Assembly: GCF_900188275.1 (NCBI RefSeq)
Contig: NZ_FZNY01000001.1
Coordinates: 310,001 to 374,000, forward strand
DNA from: Dokdonia pacifica
GTDB taxonomy: Bacteria; Bacteroidota; Bacteroidia; Flavobacteriales; Flavobacteriaceae
Length of the DNA: 64,000 nt
Direction of reading: 5' to 3'
Part shown: positions 1 through 8,562 of the stretch, one piece after another
How the letters are laid out: every line of letters starts with the position of its first letter
Position numbering within the stretch: position 1 is the first letter of the stretch
The notes under the pieces: model-generated
Seen by the model: the letters and a program-made list of their open reading frames with translations, nothing else
The model's database searches: none
Told to the model about the DNA's origin: nothing
Made by a program: the position numbers and the translations under genes

Positions 1-2
1 GT

Positions 3-920
3 ATTACAGGTGCTGCAGTAGTTTTTAGAATTCTGATTCTTATTGCAGACATGGGTATCATCATACTAGGGAAAAAACTCCTTCAACGTATGGGATTACC
101 CATTCATGCTATCTTTTGGTATGCGCTCAACCCATTTATTATCATAGAAATGACGGGCAATTTACACTTTGAATCGGTGATGCTCTTTTTTGTGATATGG
201 TCTCTCTATCTTTTGCATAAAGGAAAATGGATAGGAAGTGCTGTTTTATTAGCGCTTTCTATTTCTATTAAATTATTACCCTTATTATTCTTACCGTTAT
301 TATTTCAGTTTTTGCTTTCGCGAAAAGCTATACAAGGAAAAAACCTATTTCTATCATGGAAGGGTTGGAAACAAGCTGCGTTGTATTACTTAGTTGTTTT
401 AGGAACCGTAGCACTTACCTTTGCGCCTTTCCTTACGGGTGAGTTTGCCGAAAATTTCGGGGCTTCTATCGCACTTTGGTTTAAGAAATTTGAATTTAAT
501 GCAAGTATCTACTATGTAATACGCTGGATAGGTTTTAAAGTAGTGGGATGGAATATTATAGGAGATGTTGGTCCTTTGCTACCTCGCTATGTTGTTGGAC
601 TATTACTACTATTTGCATTCTTTAGAAAAAACAGAACCCTTAAAGCCACCATTACCGCCATACTCCTAGGGATTTCATTTTACTTTTTACTTTCTACCAC
701 AGTACATCCTTGGTATGTAGCAACGCCACTTATTTTATGTGTATTTACAAAGTATCGTTTCCCATTGGTATGGAGCTTTACGATTATACTCAGTTATTCG
801 GCATATGGCCCAGATGGTTTTAAAGAAAATTTATGGCTTGTCGCTACCGAATACCTGCTTGTATTAGGTGTATTCCTTTGGGAGGTTTTTAGAAAAAGTA
901 AGAAGCCTATTGTTGTATAA
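3..920 (+). CDS. Integral membrane glycosyltransferase-like protein (5' partial)
   Basis: The reading frame is open from base 3 to the ATG at 51, so the gene probably begins before the window and the first in-frame ATG is not necessarily its start. The visible 306 residues hold about eight hydrophobic segments with short polar loops and end in a basic tail. The pattern resembles GT-C fold polyprenyl-phosphate-sugar transferases of the GT87/DUF2029 or mannosyltransferase type, for example a conserved-looking HPWY motif in a late loop. I see no diagnostic catalytic motif because the N-terminal part, which normally carries the acidic catalytic residues, is missing. It converges with the operon that follows. 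Family-level function is inferred; substrate unknown. Confidence 0.6.
   Translation: MTGAAVVFRILILIADMGIIILGKKLLQRMGLPIHAIFWYALNPFIIIEMTGNLHFESVMLFFVIWSLYLLHKGKWIGSAVLLALSISIKLLPLLFLPLLFQFLLSRKAIQGKNLFLSWKGWKQAALYYLVVLGTVALTFAPFLTGEFAENFGASIALWFKKFEFNASIYYVIRWIGFKVVGWNIIGDVGPLLPRYVVGLLLLFAFFRKNRTLKATITAILLGISFYFLLSTTVHPWYVATPLILCVFTKYRFPLVWSFTIILSYSAYGPDGFKENLWLVATEYLLVLGVFLWEVFRKSKKPIVV
314..325. repeat. Dispersed palindrome GCTTTCGCGAAA
   Basis: Inside the first glycosyltransferase gene, read as LSRKA. Confidence 0.85.
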
Positions 921-940
921 CAGCTTTATGAAATATAAAA

Positions 941-1828
941 TCACTCATTCAAGCTATCAATGATTTGTTTTAATGCTCTTTTTGCTTCCTGCATTACGGG
1001 AAGGAATGGCCAAATATGAGGCATCTTTTCTCCTTCAATAATAGCTACCTGAGTATTCGTTTTTATTAATTTTTCAATAGTTAGTTTTTGATCCGGATAG
1101 GTAATATCATAGGTTGCCGCATATAAAATAGTATGAGGGAAATTTTCAAAGCTTCCATACAATGGGGAAATCATTGTGTTTTTTAGATCTTTATCTTCAG
1201 CACACATTTGCTTTGCGCTAAGTACCCCTTTTTTAGATAACATAGGATCACGAGGATCTATTTTTTCTATATCAGGATTTGATAAGGTAGCGTCCATTAC
1301 TGGAGAGACTAGAATAATTTTAGCGGGTAATTCCATGTCTTTTTGAACTAACCTTTGAACTAAAGCTGTAATCAATGTACCTCCTACAGAGTCCCCAATG
1401 CAAGAAATCTGATGTGCACTGTATGTTTTTAGAGCTATATTATATACCTCGTCTATATTTTGAGATATCAGTGAAATCTTATGTTCAGGTGCTTTTGGAT
1501 AATCACACATCCAGACAGTATGATTTGTTTGCTTAACGATAGTCTTTATAGTATCCCAATGATGTTTTGCTGGACCAGATATAAAAGCACCTCCGTGAAT
1601 AAATAATACTAATTTACCTGAAGCCTTGTTTGACGTAATCTCTGTAATCGAAGTATTTAGAATAGTAAATGTACGTGTTTGATGCTTCTTAAAGAACGTT
1701 CCTTTTACTTCACGTACATCTTCTTTCCGTATTTTTTTATAATCTATTGGATCTTGACTAAAGTCTTTTTTTAATCCTTTTAGTTTAATAATAAATAACG
1801 TAATATAATAGGTGAAGCTTTGTTTCAT
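941..1828 (-). CDS. Alpha/beta hydrolase, HSL-type esterase/lipase
   Basis: This 295-residue protein has the hormone-sensitive-lipase signature HGGAF at residues 78-82 (oxyanion hole), the nucleophile elbow GDSVGG at 145-150 with Ser147, a likely catalytic Asp241 in YAATYD and His271 in PHIWPF. The family hydrolyses short acyl esters; the true substrate is unknown. It has no clear cleavable signal peptide, although the N-terminus is hydrophobic for about 15 residues. Its ATG overlaps the stop codon of the preceding small membrane protein by one base, so it is the last gene of the minus-strand glycosyltransferase operon. A role in removing or adding an acyl group on the product made by that operon is only a guess from context. 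Confidence 0.8.
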   Translation of the reverse strand: MKQSFTYYITLFIIKLKGLKKDFSQDPIDYKKIRKEDVREVKGTFFKKHQTRTFTILNTSITEITSNKASGKLVLFIHGGAFISGPAKHHWDTIKTIVKQTNHTVWMCDYPKAPEHKISLISQNIDEVYNIALKTYSAHQISCIGDSVGGTLITALVQRLVQKDMELPAKIILVSPVMDATLSNPDIEKIDPRDPMLSKKGVLSAKQMCAEDKDLKNTMISPLYGSFENFPHTILYAATYDITYPDQKLTIEKLIKTNTQVAIIEGEKMPHIWPFLPVMQEAKRALKQIIDSLNE

Positions 1829-2208
1829 TATTTATTATTTTTAATAGCTACTTTAAGTTCGAATAGGGAAAGGATGACTATAAGTAATACCTCAACACAA
1901 ATATACACCCATCCTAAAATTGTGACCGTATCTATATGATACATTGCACATCCTATAGACATACAACAATACAGTAAATTAAGTATTGCAATTATTTTTA
2001 ACAGCTTACTCAAGTTAGCATTCTTTTTTTGAAAACAATAGAAATCAAAAATGGCAAAAAACACAGGAAATATGGCAAGTACATATAAGGTAGCAGAAGG
2101 GATTCCAAAAGCGCTTTCAAATTGAACAAGCACTATTCCTAGCATAAAAGCTGACAATATTGCTCCCAATCCATCTATTAAAAAAAGTCTCCTTGGGCTA
2201 AATATCAT
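1828..2208 (-). CDS. Small four-helix membrane protein
   Basis: The 126 residues form four hydrophobic segments (about 8-32, 40-58, 68-90 and 93-118) separated by short charged loops, with a polar KNNK end. I do not recognise the family. It lies 12 bases after the GT39 gene and overlaps the hydrolase start by one base, so it is almost certainly co-transcribed and translationally coupled. Members of similar flavobacterial operons are often annotated only as hypothetical membrane proteins. Confidence 0.7.
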   Translation of the reverse strand: MIFSPRRLFLIDGLGAILSAFMLGIVLVQFESAFGIPSATLYVLAIFPVFFAIFDFYCFQKKNANLSKLLKIIAILNLLYCCMSIGCAMYHIDTVTILGWVYICVEVLLIVILSLFELKVAIKNNK

Positions 2209-2220
2209 ACAAGTTTTTTA

Positions 2221-3858
2221 TTACTCTCTCTTAATTAATTTATAGACATACCCTACCTTTCGGTTTTTGTAATCTAATCCTTCATAATTCAAGTCAATAA
2301 GATAAGAGCCTGCGTTTTTAAAGGTATCAATGTATGGGTCATTTTCAATCAACTCCCCACACCATTCACAGTCAATAATATAAATAACATCATTTCCTTT
2401 TAATTCTTTTAAGCTATTAATAATAGGAATTTTAGCTCCTCTAGCCCAGATCATTTCTGGCGATGTTTTTTTATAAGCGTAAATAGGTGTTGATTTATCA
2501 ATATTCAATCCTTTAAAAAAACCATCAAATTCAAAATGATTTTTGCTAGCTATCTTATTTTCAGCATGTAAAGTTCCTAAACTATATATAAGTGCTATAA
2601 GTCCTATAGTGAGTAGCACAAAAACCTGTTCAATTGATTTTTGATACAACTTTTTTAGAAGTAAGATTCCTATTACACTTAGTGAGCCGTAAAAAACATA
2701 GGTTATTATGGGAACTTCAATAGGTTTTTCTGTAAATAAAAGATATAGTCCAAAAATAGAAGCACCAATAAAAACAATACCAATTATCCCGAAAGAGAAA
2801 TACACAGGAATGGTCTCTCGTTTATCTTTTAACTCCTTAAAGCGACGTATGAGATACTCAATATAAAAGCCTGTATTCATTGCCAATGGAATTAAAACAG
2901 GCATTAGGTATCTTGACTTTTTCTCTGGAATAACAGACAGTAATACAACGGCAACTAGCGTCCACAACAATGTAAACTGATATACTTTCAAGTTGGAAAC
3001 ACGTGTCTTTAAATAGGGATATAACAACCCTATAAAAGCAGGAACTGTCCAAAGACCACTTTGCACAAAGAAACTCCAATAGTAATAAAAAGGTCGCACA
3101 TTATAGCTGGTCCAATTTCCTGTTTCTTTAGATGTAATGGCTGCAAATGTTTCTGGGTCTGCATATCGTACATAGAGATACCAACTAAACCCAACAGCTA
3201 ATCCAACCAATAGAAGACCTACAAACAACAACCATTTTTTAGCAGTCGTAGATGTACGAAATATAATACCATAAGAAATCAAAAATGGTAATAATAATGC
3301 ATACGCAGACACAGGGCCTTTGCTTAATACAGAGCATCCTATTCCTACAATGGCAAGTAATCCGTATGCCCAAGAAATCGTGTCTTTTCTAAAAATCTGA
3401 ACAATACTATAGATCCCAACGAGCATGAATGCATGTGCATAAATGTCCCAAGGAGCTTCAAAGACAATAAGAATAACATAAAGAGAGGTAACTCCTATCA
3501 GACCATTATACAAACTATGAGATTTATCAAGGGTAAGCTTTCGCGAAAGCGTATACAACATACTCCCTAATAACATCACCATGAGTACTGCTGGTAATCG
3601 CAAAGCCCATGTACTCTTTATGCCAAATAACATTGCTGAAAGCGCTGTTAACCATGTAGGAAGTGGTGGTTTTTGATACCTAGCCTCACCATTCATGGTG
3701 GTAAGAATCCAGTTGTCATCAGTGAGCATTTCACGAGCTGTAATAAAATTACGTGCTTCCATGATAGTCACTTCCATCACATCTAAAAATGGCAGCAGCA
3801 ATAAAGCAACCACAGTAATGATGGTGAGTATCGGTCGTTTTTTTACTAAATCAATCAC
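2221..3858 (-). CDS. GT39/ArnT-like membrane glycosyltransferase
   Basis: The 545-residue protein resembles the ArnT/PMT superfamily, whose members move a sugar from a polyprenyl phosphate to a lipid or protein outside the inner membrane. The first periplasmic loop has EARNFITAREM at residues 34-44 followed by NGEARYQKPPLP, matching the ArnT pattern (acidic residue, ARxM, KPPL). The usual Asp-Glu pair reads Met-Glu here, so the first acidic residue may be displaced. About eleven membrane helices follow, then a soluble C-terminal domain. The start overlaps the end of the LAB_N gene by eight bases. A CTTTCGCGAAAG palindrome is read through near residue 105 as LSRK. Acceptor and donor are unknown. 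Confidence 0.82.
   Translation of the reverse strand: MIDLVKKRPILTIITVVALLLLPFLDVMEVTIMEARNFITAREMLTDDNWILTTMNGEARYQKPPLPTWLTALSAMLFGIKSTWALRLPAVLMVMLLGSMLYTLSRKLTLDKSHSLYNGLIGVTSLYVILIVFEAPWDIYAHAFMLVGIYSIVQIFRKDTISWAYGLLAIVGIGCSVLSKGPVSAYALLLPFLISYGIIFRTSTTAKKWLLFVGLLLVGLAVGFSWYLYVRYADPETFAAITSKETGNWTSYNVRPFYYYWSFFVQSGLWTVPAFIGLLYPYLKTRVSNLKVYQFTLLWTLVAVVLLSVIPEKKSRYLMPVLIPLAMNTGFYIEYLIRRFKELKDKRETIPVYFSFGIIGIVFIGASIFGLYLLFTEKPIEVPIITYVFYGSLSVIGILLLKKLYQKSIEQVFVLLTIGLIALIYSLGTLHAENKIASKNHFEFDGFFKGLNIDKSTPIYAYKKTSPEMIWARGAKIPIINSLKELKGNDVIYIIDCEWCGELIENDPYIDTFKNAGSYLIDLNYEGLDYKNRKVGYVYKLIKRE
3537..3550. repeat. Dispersed palindrome GCTTTCGCGAAAGC
   Basis: Inside the GT39 gene, read as LSRK. 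Confidence 0.9.
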
Positions 3859-4468
3859 GTTTTTTTCTATATAACATAATATTACGCATATAAATAATAG
3901 CGCCCATTACATTAGAAATAATCAATACAATATCTTGTCTAAAGATAAAATAAGTTAATGTCATAAGACCACCTACAAGACTAATCACCCAAAAACCTAA
4001 GGGCAAGATCGCTTCTTTATGCTGTTCGGCATACAACCATTGATATACAAATCGCAGTGTAAATACTATTTGAGCAATGATCCCTAAGATTAATAACCAT
4101 TGTGCAATCTCAGGATTATTTAAAAGATTTTTAATATCATAATCCCCATTATTATATCCATATATCACAATAGCTATGGGGATGAGAAAAAACAAAAGCC
4201 TACTCCATTTGGGTATTTTTGTCCATTGGTCTTGTATTTGTAAGTTTCGTATATATATAAAATAGGTGAGTACCTGTCCTAGCATTAATGCAAAATCAAC
4301 ACGCAAATACCCATAGATAAACAATAGAAAAGAACCCGAAAGACTTAACCACCAAAAGAAAAGTGGAGTTACTGATTTTTTTTGTTTTTCTGAAAGAATC
4401 CATTGTGAGTACATCCTTCCGCCAAAAAGGATTTGTGCAATAATAGCAAGTATGGAAAATTTATCCAC
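3851..4468 (-). CDS. Double LAB_N (lipid-A-disaccharide synthase N-terminal-like) membrane protein
   Basis: Two similar halves are visible in 205 residues. Each has a QI(L/V)F..R..YQW or SQW motif (about 12-26 and 131-146), then a positively charged turn, P.(G/F)FW, and two further hydrophobic helices. This is the LAB_N domain in duplicate, an integral membrane module found fused to or next to lipid A enzymes and polyprenyl-sugar transferases, with no settled activity. It overlaps both neighbours by eight bases, so GT2, LAB_N and GT39 form a tight unit. I infer a role in handling or flipping the polyprenyl-linked sugar made by the GT2 and used by the GT39; this is not demonstrated. Confidence 0.8.
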   Translation of the reverse strand: MDKFSILAIIAQILFGGRMYSQWILSEKQKKSVTPLFFWWLSLSGSFLLFIYGYLRVDFALMLGQVLTYFIYIRNLQIQDQWTKIPKWSRLLFFLIPIAIVIYGYNNGDYDIKNLLNNPEIAQWLLILGIIAQIVFTLRFVYQWLYAEQHKEAILPLGFWVISLVGGLMTLTYFIFRQDIVLIISNVMGAIIYMRNIMLYRKKRD

Positions 4469-5180
4469 GGCTTGTTTTTTCTACAGTATAATTAATATAC
4501 TTTTTTTTCATCCAGAGATAGGCAAAACAATCCATCAGTGGACCTAACAATCTGTTCCATAATCCAAACTTTGCTTCCCCTGCAATACGAGGAAAATGGC
4601 GTACGGGTACTTGTTTTACTTTCCCATTTTGCAATAAAATCATAGCAGGCAAAAAACGATGTAATCCTCTAAACATAGGAATACGTTTTGCATAATCTGA
4701 TTTTATGATTTTAAGAGGGCACCCAGTGTCATCCATCCCATCATGTGTAAATGCACGACGAATCCCATTAGCAATTTTGGAAGACATATTCTTGACAAAA
4801 CTATCCTTACGATCTGCGCGCACTCCAGTGACTAGCGCACAATCATCCATTTCATCTAATAATTTATTAAAATCGTCTGGAGTAGTTTGAAGATCGGCAT
4901 CTATATATCCTACCAGTGCTGTATCTGCATAATCAAAACCTGCTTTTATAGCGGCACTTAGTCCAGCATTATGTGCAAATGAAATATAGGTAAAATTATC
5001 ACTGCGAGAACAGATGTCTTCTATAAGTGCCTGACTACCATCCTTAGAACCATCATTTACGAAGAGCACTTTACTTTTTACAGCCGCATTCTCAAAATAT
5101 GCGAGAAACTCTTTTTCTACACGTTGAAGATTATCTTCCTCGTTGTAAACAGGGACTACAATGGTAAGTCGGTACGACAT
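4461..5180 (-). CDS. GT2 family glycosyltransferase (polyprenyl-phosphate sugar synthase-like)
   Basis: The 239-residue protein opens with VVPVYNEE at about residues 8-15, typical of the GT-A fold, and has the nucleotide-binding FVNDGSKDGS and the metal-binding region YIDADLQTTPDD near residues 91-102. This is the dolichyl/undecaprenyl-phosphate mannose or 4-amino-4-deoxyarabinose synthase type (DPM1/ArnC-like). It lacks the two C-terminal membrane helices of ArnC, having only a hydrophobic patch near residues 215-225. It is the first gene of the minus-strand operon, 42 bases downstream of the pseudouridine synthase stop. The donor sugar cannot be read from the sequence. Confidence 0.85.
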   Translation of the reverse strand: MSYRLTIVVPVYNEEDNLQRVEKEFLAYFENAAVKSKVLFVNDGSKDGSQALIEDICSRSDNFTYISFAHNAGLSAAIKAGFDYADTALVGYIDADLQTTPDDFNKLLDEMDDCALVTGVRADRKDSFVKNMSSKIANGIRRAFTHDGMDDTGCPLKIIKSDYAKRIPMFRGLHRFLPAMILLQNGKVKQVPVRHFPRIAGEAKFGLWNRLLGPLMDCFAYLWMKKKYINYTVEKTSRG

Positions 5181-5222
5181 TAAAATAAAGTTAGTTTCTG
5201 CAATATAGTTTTTTCTTAAAAA

Positions 5223-6038
5223 CTATACCATTTTTAAATTAATGACTTCTTGTTTTGTAAGATGACGCCAATGACCTCTTGGTAAGTCTTTTTTAGTAAG
5301 ACCCGCGATGGTAACACAATCTATCTTTACAACCTCATAGTTTAAGTGTTCAAAAATAGTACGAATCACACTATTACCTGTATGTTTGATTTTAAGTCCT
5401 ACTTCTTTTTTAGGAGCTCCATCTACATAACTAATTTCTTCAATAGTTATTTTCTTACCTTCAATAGTTAAACCTTCATTGATACGCTCAATATCTGCCG
5501 CCTTTACATTTTTAGATAACTCTACATGATATAATTTAGCAACACCAGTTTTGGAATTTGTAAAACGCTGGTGTACTTCTTCATCATTTGTAAATAGTAA
5601 TAATCCTGTCGCATTACGCCCTAATCTCCCTATAGGTTTAATTCGAGAGCTTGTTGACTTTGCCACAAGATCCATCACTGTATTCCCTTTATCGTTACTG
5701 GTAGTGGTTGCAAACCCTTTAGGTTTATTTAAAAGTACATACGCCTTAGATTCTGGATTGATACGACGTCCATCAAAACGCACATCATCTCCTAGTTGCA
5801 CCTTATATCCCATCTCATTTACTACCTTTCCATTTACCGTTACATTTCCTATAGAGATATACATATCGGCTTCACGACGAGAACAAATACCAGCATTTGC
5901 TATGTATTTATTTAAACGCATAGTTCCGTCATCCTTCTTCTTTTGAGGTGTCGCCTGTTTTGGCTTTACCTGCTTCTGATAGCCTCCTCTAGTGGTCTTT
6001 TGTTTTCCTTTGTTACTTCGAGATGCTCCTTGACTCAT
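5223..6038 (-). CDS. RsuA/RluB-type RNA pseudouridine synthase with altered active-site motif
   Basis: A basic, low-complexity N-terminus of about 40 residues is followed by an S4 RNA-binding domain (MRLNKYIANAGICSRREAD, about 41-59) and a pseudouridine synthase domain, total 271 residues. These enzymes isomerise a uridine in rRNA. The motif that normally reads GRLDxxTxGLLLxTNDG, with the catalytic Asp, reads GRLGRNATGLLLFTND here; the codon at the Asp position is GGG. Whether the enzyme is inactive or typical of a flavobacterial subgroup cannot be judged without an alignment. The downstream neighbours on the same strand are the envelope glycosyltransferase genes; they may share a transcript. 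Confidence 0.85.
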   Translation of the reverse strand: MSQGASRSNKGKQKTTRGGYQKQVKPKQATPQKKKDDGTMRLNKYIANAGICSRREADMYISIGNVTVNGKVVNEMGYKVQLGDDVRFDGRRINPESKAYVLLNKPKGFATTTSNDKGNTVMDLVAKSTSSRIKPIGRLGRNATGLLLFTNDEEVHQRFTNSKTGVAKLYHVELSKNVKAADIERINEGLTIEGKKITIEEISYVDGAPKKEVGLKIKHTGNSVIRTIFEHLNYEVVKIDCVTIAGLTKKDLPRGHWRHLTKQEVINLKMV

Positions 6039-6158
6039 GATTCTTTCTATTTGGGTGCAAAGGTAGCTTTAAACTCTGAAATACAAACTACGAAAGCTTT
6101 ATGATTCTCTTTATGGCATATCTATTGATAGAAACTAAAACATCTAACATTCAAGCTC

Positions 6159-6800
6159 GTGAAAAAAATACTACCATTAAGCACATTCTTACTTCTTAGT
6201 CTCATTTTCATAGCGTGTTCTGATTATGAAGAATCTATAGTTAACACTGGTATTTCAGAAAAGAAAGTAACAATAGTTGACACTACAGCGTATAGTATAC
6301 AAGGGTTTAATAGTAGTATATCATTAGGGCTATTATCTAATAATACATTTTATTACCGAACCAGTTTTTTCTCTTGTTTTGGCAGTGGTGATATTAAACA
6401 TATTTCTGGCGATTATATAAAGGAAAACACCAAAATCATATTACAACCGACTCAAGTAAAAACAACTTCCTTTGAAGATTTTTATATACTAGAAGAAGAT
6501 GAAGAAGATTATTACGAAAACTCACCTAGAATCAAGACATATCCCTATAGTGAAGAGGAATTTAAAATTAAAAATGAATACTATATCGTAACCATTAACA
6601 ACAAATCATATGCACTATCTGAAGAAAAGAAGGATAATTTCTTTTCTGAAAAATCACCCTATAATGATTTTGAAAGACTAGCTTCCCTATTAAAAAAAGA
6701 AGATGAAGTATTAGGAAGTATTCTATCAAGACAAACTAACGATACCACATTATTTACAATAAAACAGATACCAACCAAATGGAGATTTTTATTTAAATAA
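6159..6800 (+). CDS. Uncharacterised lipoprotein
   Basis: The 213 residues start with a lipoprotein signal peptide, MKKILPLSTFLLLSLIFIAC, whose lipobox cysteine is residue 20. The mature part is acidic, with a DEEDYYEN stretch, and has no domain I recognise. It precedes the ExbD-like gene by 20 bases on the same strand, so the two may be co-transcribed. Function unknown. Confidence 0.75.
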   Translation: MKKILPLSTFLLLSLIFIACSDYEESIVNTGISEKKVTIVDTTAYSIQGFNSSISLGLLSNNTFYYRTSFFSCFGSGDIKHISGDYIKENTKIILQPTQVKTTSFEDFYILEEDEEDYYENSPRIKTYPYSEEEFKIKNEYYIVTINNKSYALSEEKKDNFFSEKSPYNDFERLASLLKKEDEVLGSILSRQTNDTTLFTIKQIPTKWRFLFK

Positions 6801-6820
6801 TTTTTTAAAACCATCACGTT

Positions 6821-7435
6821 ATGTCAAAACGAAGAGTACCCGAAGTTAATGCAGGATCCATGGCAGATATTGCCTTTTTATTGCTTATTTTTTTTCTAGT
6901 CACCACCACTATCGACAAGGATAAAGGAATTGCTAGATTTTTACCTATTACTCATGAAGAGCCTCAACCTATTCAAGAGCGAAACATCCTTCCTATTTTT
7001 ATAAATATTGAAGGGGAATTTCTTGTAGATGAAACTGTCACTCCTATCAATGAAATTTCAGAAATAGCTTTAAATTTTATCGATAATGGAGGCGCTCCAG
7101 TAGACCACGAATTTTATTGCAGTTATTGCCAAGGAGATCGTGATCCTAAATCATCAGATGGGCCTAAAAAAGCAGTCATTGCTATAGATGCCAATAGAAA
7201 ATCTACGTATAAATCATACATACTTTTGCAAAATGAATTAGCAAAGGCCTATAACACACTTCGCAATCGTGAGTCACAACGTTTATTTGGATATGACTTT
7301 ACCACTATTCATCAGGAAGTACAAGAAGGTCGTTACAAAGGAAATTTACAGAAGGTAAAAGCACAGTTAAAAGAAATTAAGGAGTTATATCCTCTTTTGA
7401 TTACTGATGCTCAAACAAAAAAGAGAGACCTTTAA
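6821..7435 (+). CDS. exbD: ExbD/TolR-type biopolymer transport protein
   Basis: The 204-residue protein has a short basic N-terminus, a single membrane helix containing the proton-pathway aspartate (SMADIAFLLLIFFLVTTT, about 13-30) and a periplasmic domain. ExbD works with ExbB and TonB to power outer-membrane receptors such as SusC-type transporters. No exbB or tonB lies in this window, and the preceding gene is a lipoprotein. The C-terminal domain is longer than in Escherichia coli ExbD (about 140 residues) and contains a CSYCQG cysteine pair at about 103-108. A hairpin terminator follows. Confidence 0.85.
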   Translation: MSKRRVPEVNAGSMADIAFLLLIFFLVTTTIDKDKGIARFLPITHEEPQPIQERNILPIFINIEGEFLVDETVTPINEISEIALNFIDNGGAPVDHEFYCSYCQGDRDPKSSDGPKKAVIAIDANRKSTYKSYILLQNELAKAYNTLRNRESQRLFGYDFTTIHQEVQEGRYKGNLQKVKAQLKEIKELYPLLITDAQTKKRDL

Positions 7436-7462
7436 AAGTAATACACTAATCATCAAGTGTAC

Positions 7463-7512
7463 AACACCCGCCATTGAGAAACCATCACTCTATGAACGGG
7501 TGTTTGTTTTTT
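7463..7512 (+). terminator. Hairpin terminator after exbD
   Basis: AACACCCG (7463-7470) pairs with CGGGTGTT (7497-7504) and is followed by a T run. It lies between converging genes and serves the plus-strand exbD gene. Confidence 0.65.
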
Positions 7513-7554
7513 AATACAGTCGGTAGTTTCGACACTTACAAAAGGATTCCCTCT

Positions 7555-7600
7555 TAAAAAGTCCCTTCTCCTTCTGGGAGAATGTTAGGATGAGGGTGAC
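7555..7600. repeat. Dispersed CCTTCTCC...GGAGAA repeat
   Basis: This copy of a CCTTCTCCxTxGGGAGAA-TGTTAGGATGAGGG repeat is also seen at about 50171-50201 and 51969-52001. Its right part encodes the last residues and stop codon of the nitrilase gene. Confidence 0.6.
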
Positions 7601-8553
7601 AACTTCACCGTACTCTGACGTTCCCTATTCACATGTAATTGCGTCACATCTGGACGCGAGTAATGTCCTACAGCATCAAAATTTTGTCGCTCTTCATACA
7701 CGCGGTTAAAATCAATAGTATGATATATATTCCCTTCTGTAGTAATATCTGGATGTACTATAAATTCTCCATCAGGCCCAGCAATACAAGAACCTCCATT
7801 AGACAAGAGTTCTGGAGCGTTTTTAACTAACTCCTCATAATGTGGTGTATCTTTTGGAAAGTCTGATATATGCATTCTACTAGATACAGACACCACAAAA
7901 GAACGTGATTCTCTAGCTATAAATCGGGTAATATCTTTGGTATTGTAATCACTTCCTGGCCACACAGCAATGTGTAAATTCTCCCCTTGACCATATAAAG
8001 CTGCTCGTGGTAAAGGCATCCAGTTTTCCCAACAATTTAATCCGCCTACTGTAAATTGTTTTAAAGGATGTACTTGTAACCCATGGCCATCTCCGGGTGA
8101 CCACGTTAAGCGTTCATCATAGGTAGGTTGTAATTTACGATGTACTGACTGTATCTCTCCTTCTTGATTTATATAAACTAAAGAAGCATATAAACTATGC
8201 CCCCCTCTATCTTGTGGACGTTCTATGATCCCTAGGTAAATTGCTATGTTATGCTTTCGCGAAAGCGTACATACCTCTTCTAAATCTCCTGCATCAATAT
8301 CAACACAATTACGAGCGTAATGTGCATGCAATTCTTTCACCACATCTTTATTCCACTCGGCTCCACCAGTGAGTGCTAACCAGTAAGGATAGCCAGGCAA
8401 CACCCCTTCTCCAAATACAATAAGCTCTGCACCTTCCTGAGCAGCTTCAATTATTGCTTTTTTAATTTTCTCTAAGGTAGCTTGTTTATTTAGCCATACA
8501 GGAGCAATTTGTGCCATGGCTATTTTAAGATGATTTTCCGGTATTGCTGTCAT
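7585..8553 (-). CDS. Nitrilase-family carbon-nitrogen hydrolase
   Basis: The 322-residue protein carries the complete nitrilase-superfamily triad: Glu49 in FGEG, Lys140 in HRKLQPTYDE and Cys174 in NCWENWMP. The NCWENxMPL context and overall length match branch 1, the true nitrilases and cyanide hydratases, which turn nitriles into carboxylic acids and ammonia. Substrate is not predictable. It lies 9 bases downstream of the UbiA gene on the same strand. A GCTTTCGCGAAAGC palindrome is read as TLSRK at residues 96-100. The C-terminal LSPSS and stop codon come from a dispersed repeat, so the original end may have been replaced. Confidence 0.9.
   Translation of the reverse strand: MTAIPENHLKIAMAQIAPVWLNKQATLEKIKKAIIEAAQEGAELIVFGEGVLPGYPYWLALTGGAEWNKDVVKELHAHYARNCVDIDAGDLEEVCTLSRKHNIAIYLGIIERPQDRGGHSLYASLVYINQEGEIQSVHRKLQPTYDERLTWSPGDGHGLQVHPLKQFTVGGLNCWENWMPLPRAALYGQGENLHIAVWPGSDYNTKDITRFIARESRSFVVSVSSRMHISDFPKDTPHYEELVKNAPELLSNGGSCIAGPDGEFIVHPDITTEGNIYHTIDFNRVYEERQNFDAVGHYSRPDVTQLHVNRERQSTVKLSPSS
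8253..8266. repeat. Dispersed palindrome GCTTTCGCGAAAGC
   Basis: Inside the nitrilase gene, read as TLSRK. Confidence 0.9.
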
Positions 8554-8562
8554 AAAACGTAA

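Noticed and set aside
5551-5946. 131-residue plus-strand frame
   Set aside because: Antisense to the pseudouridine synthase gene; hydrophobic, no motif.
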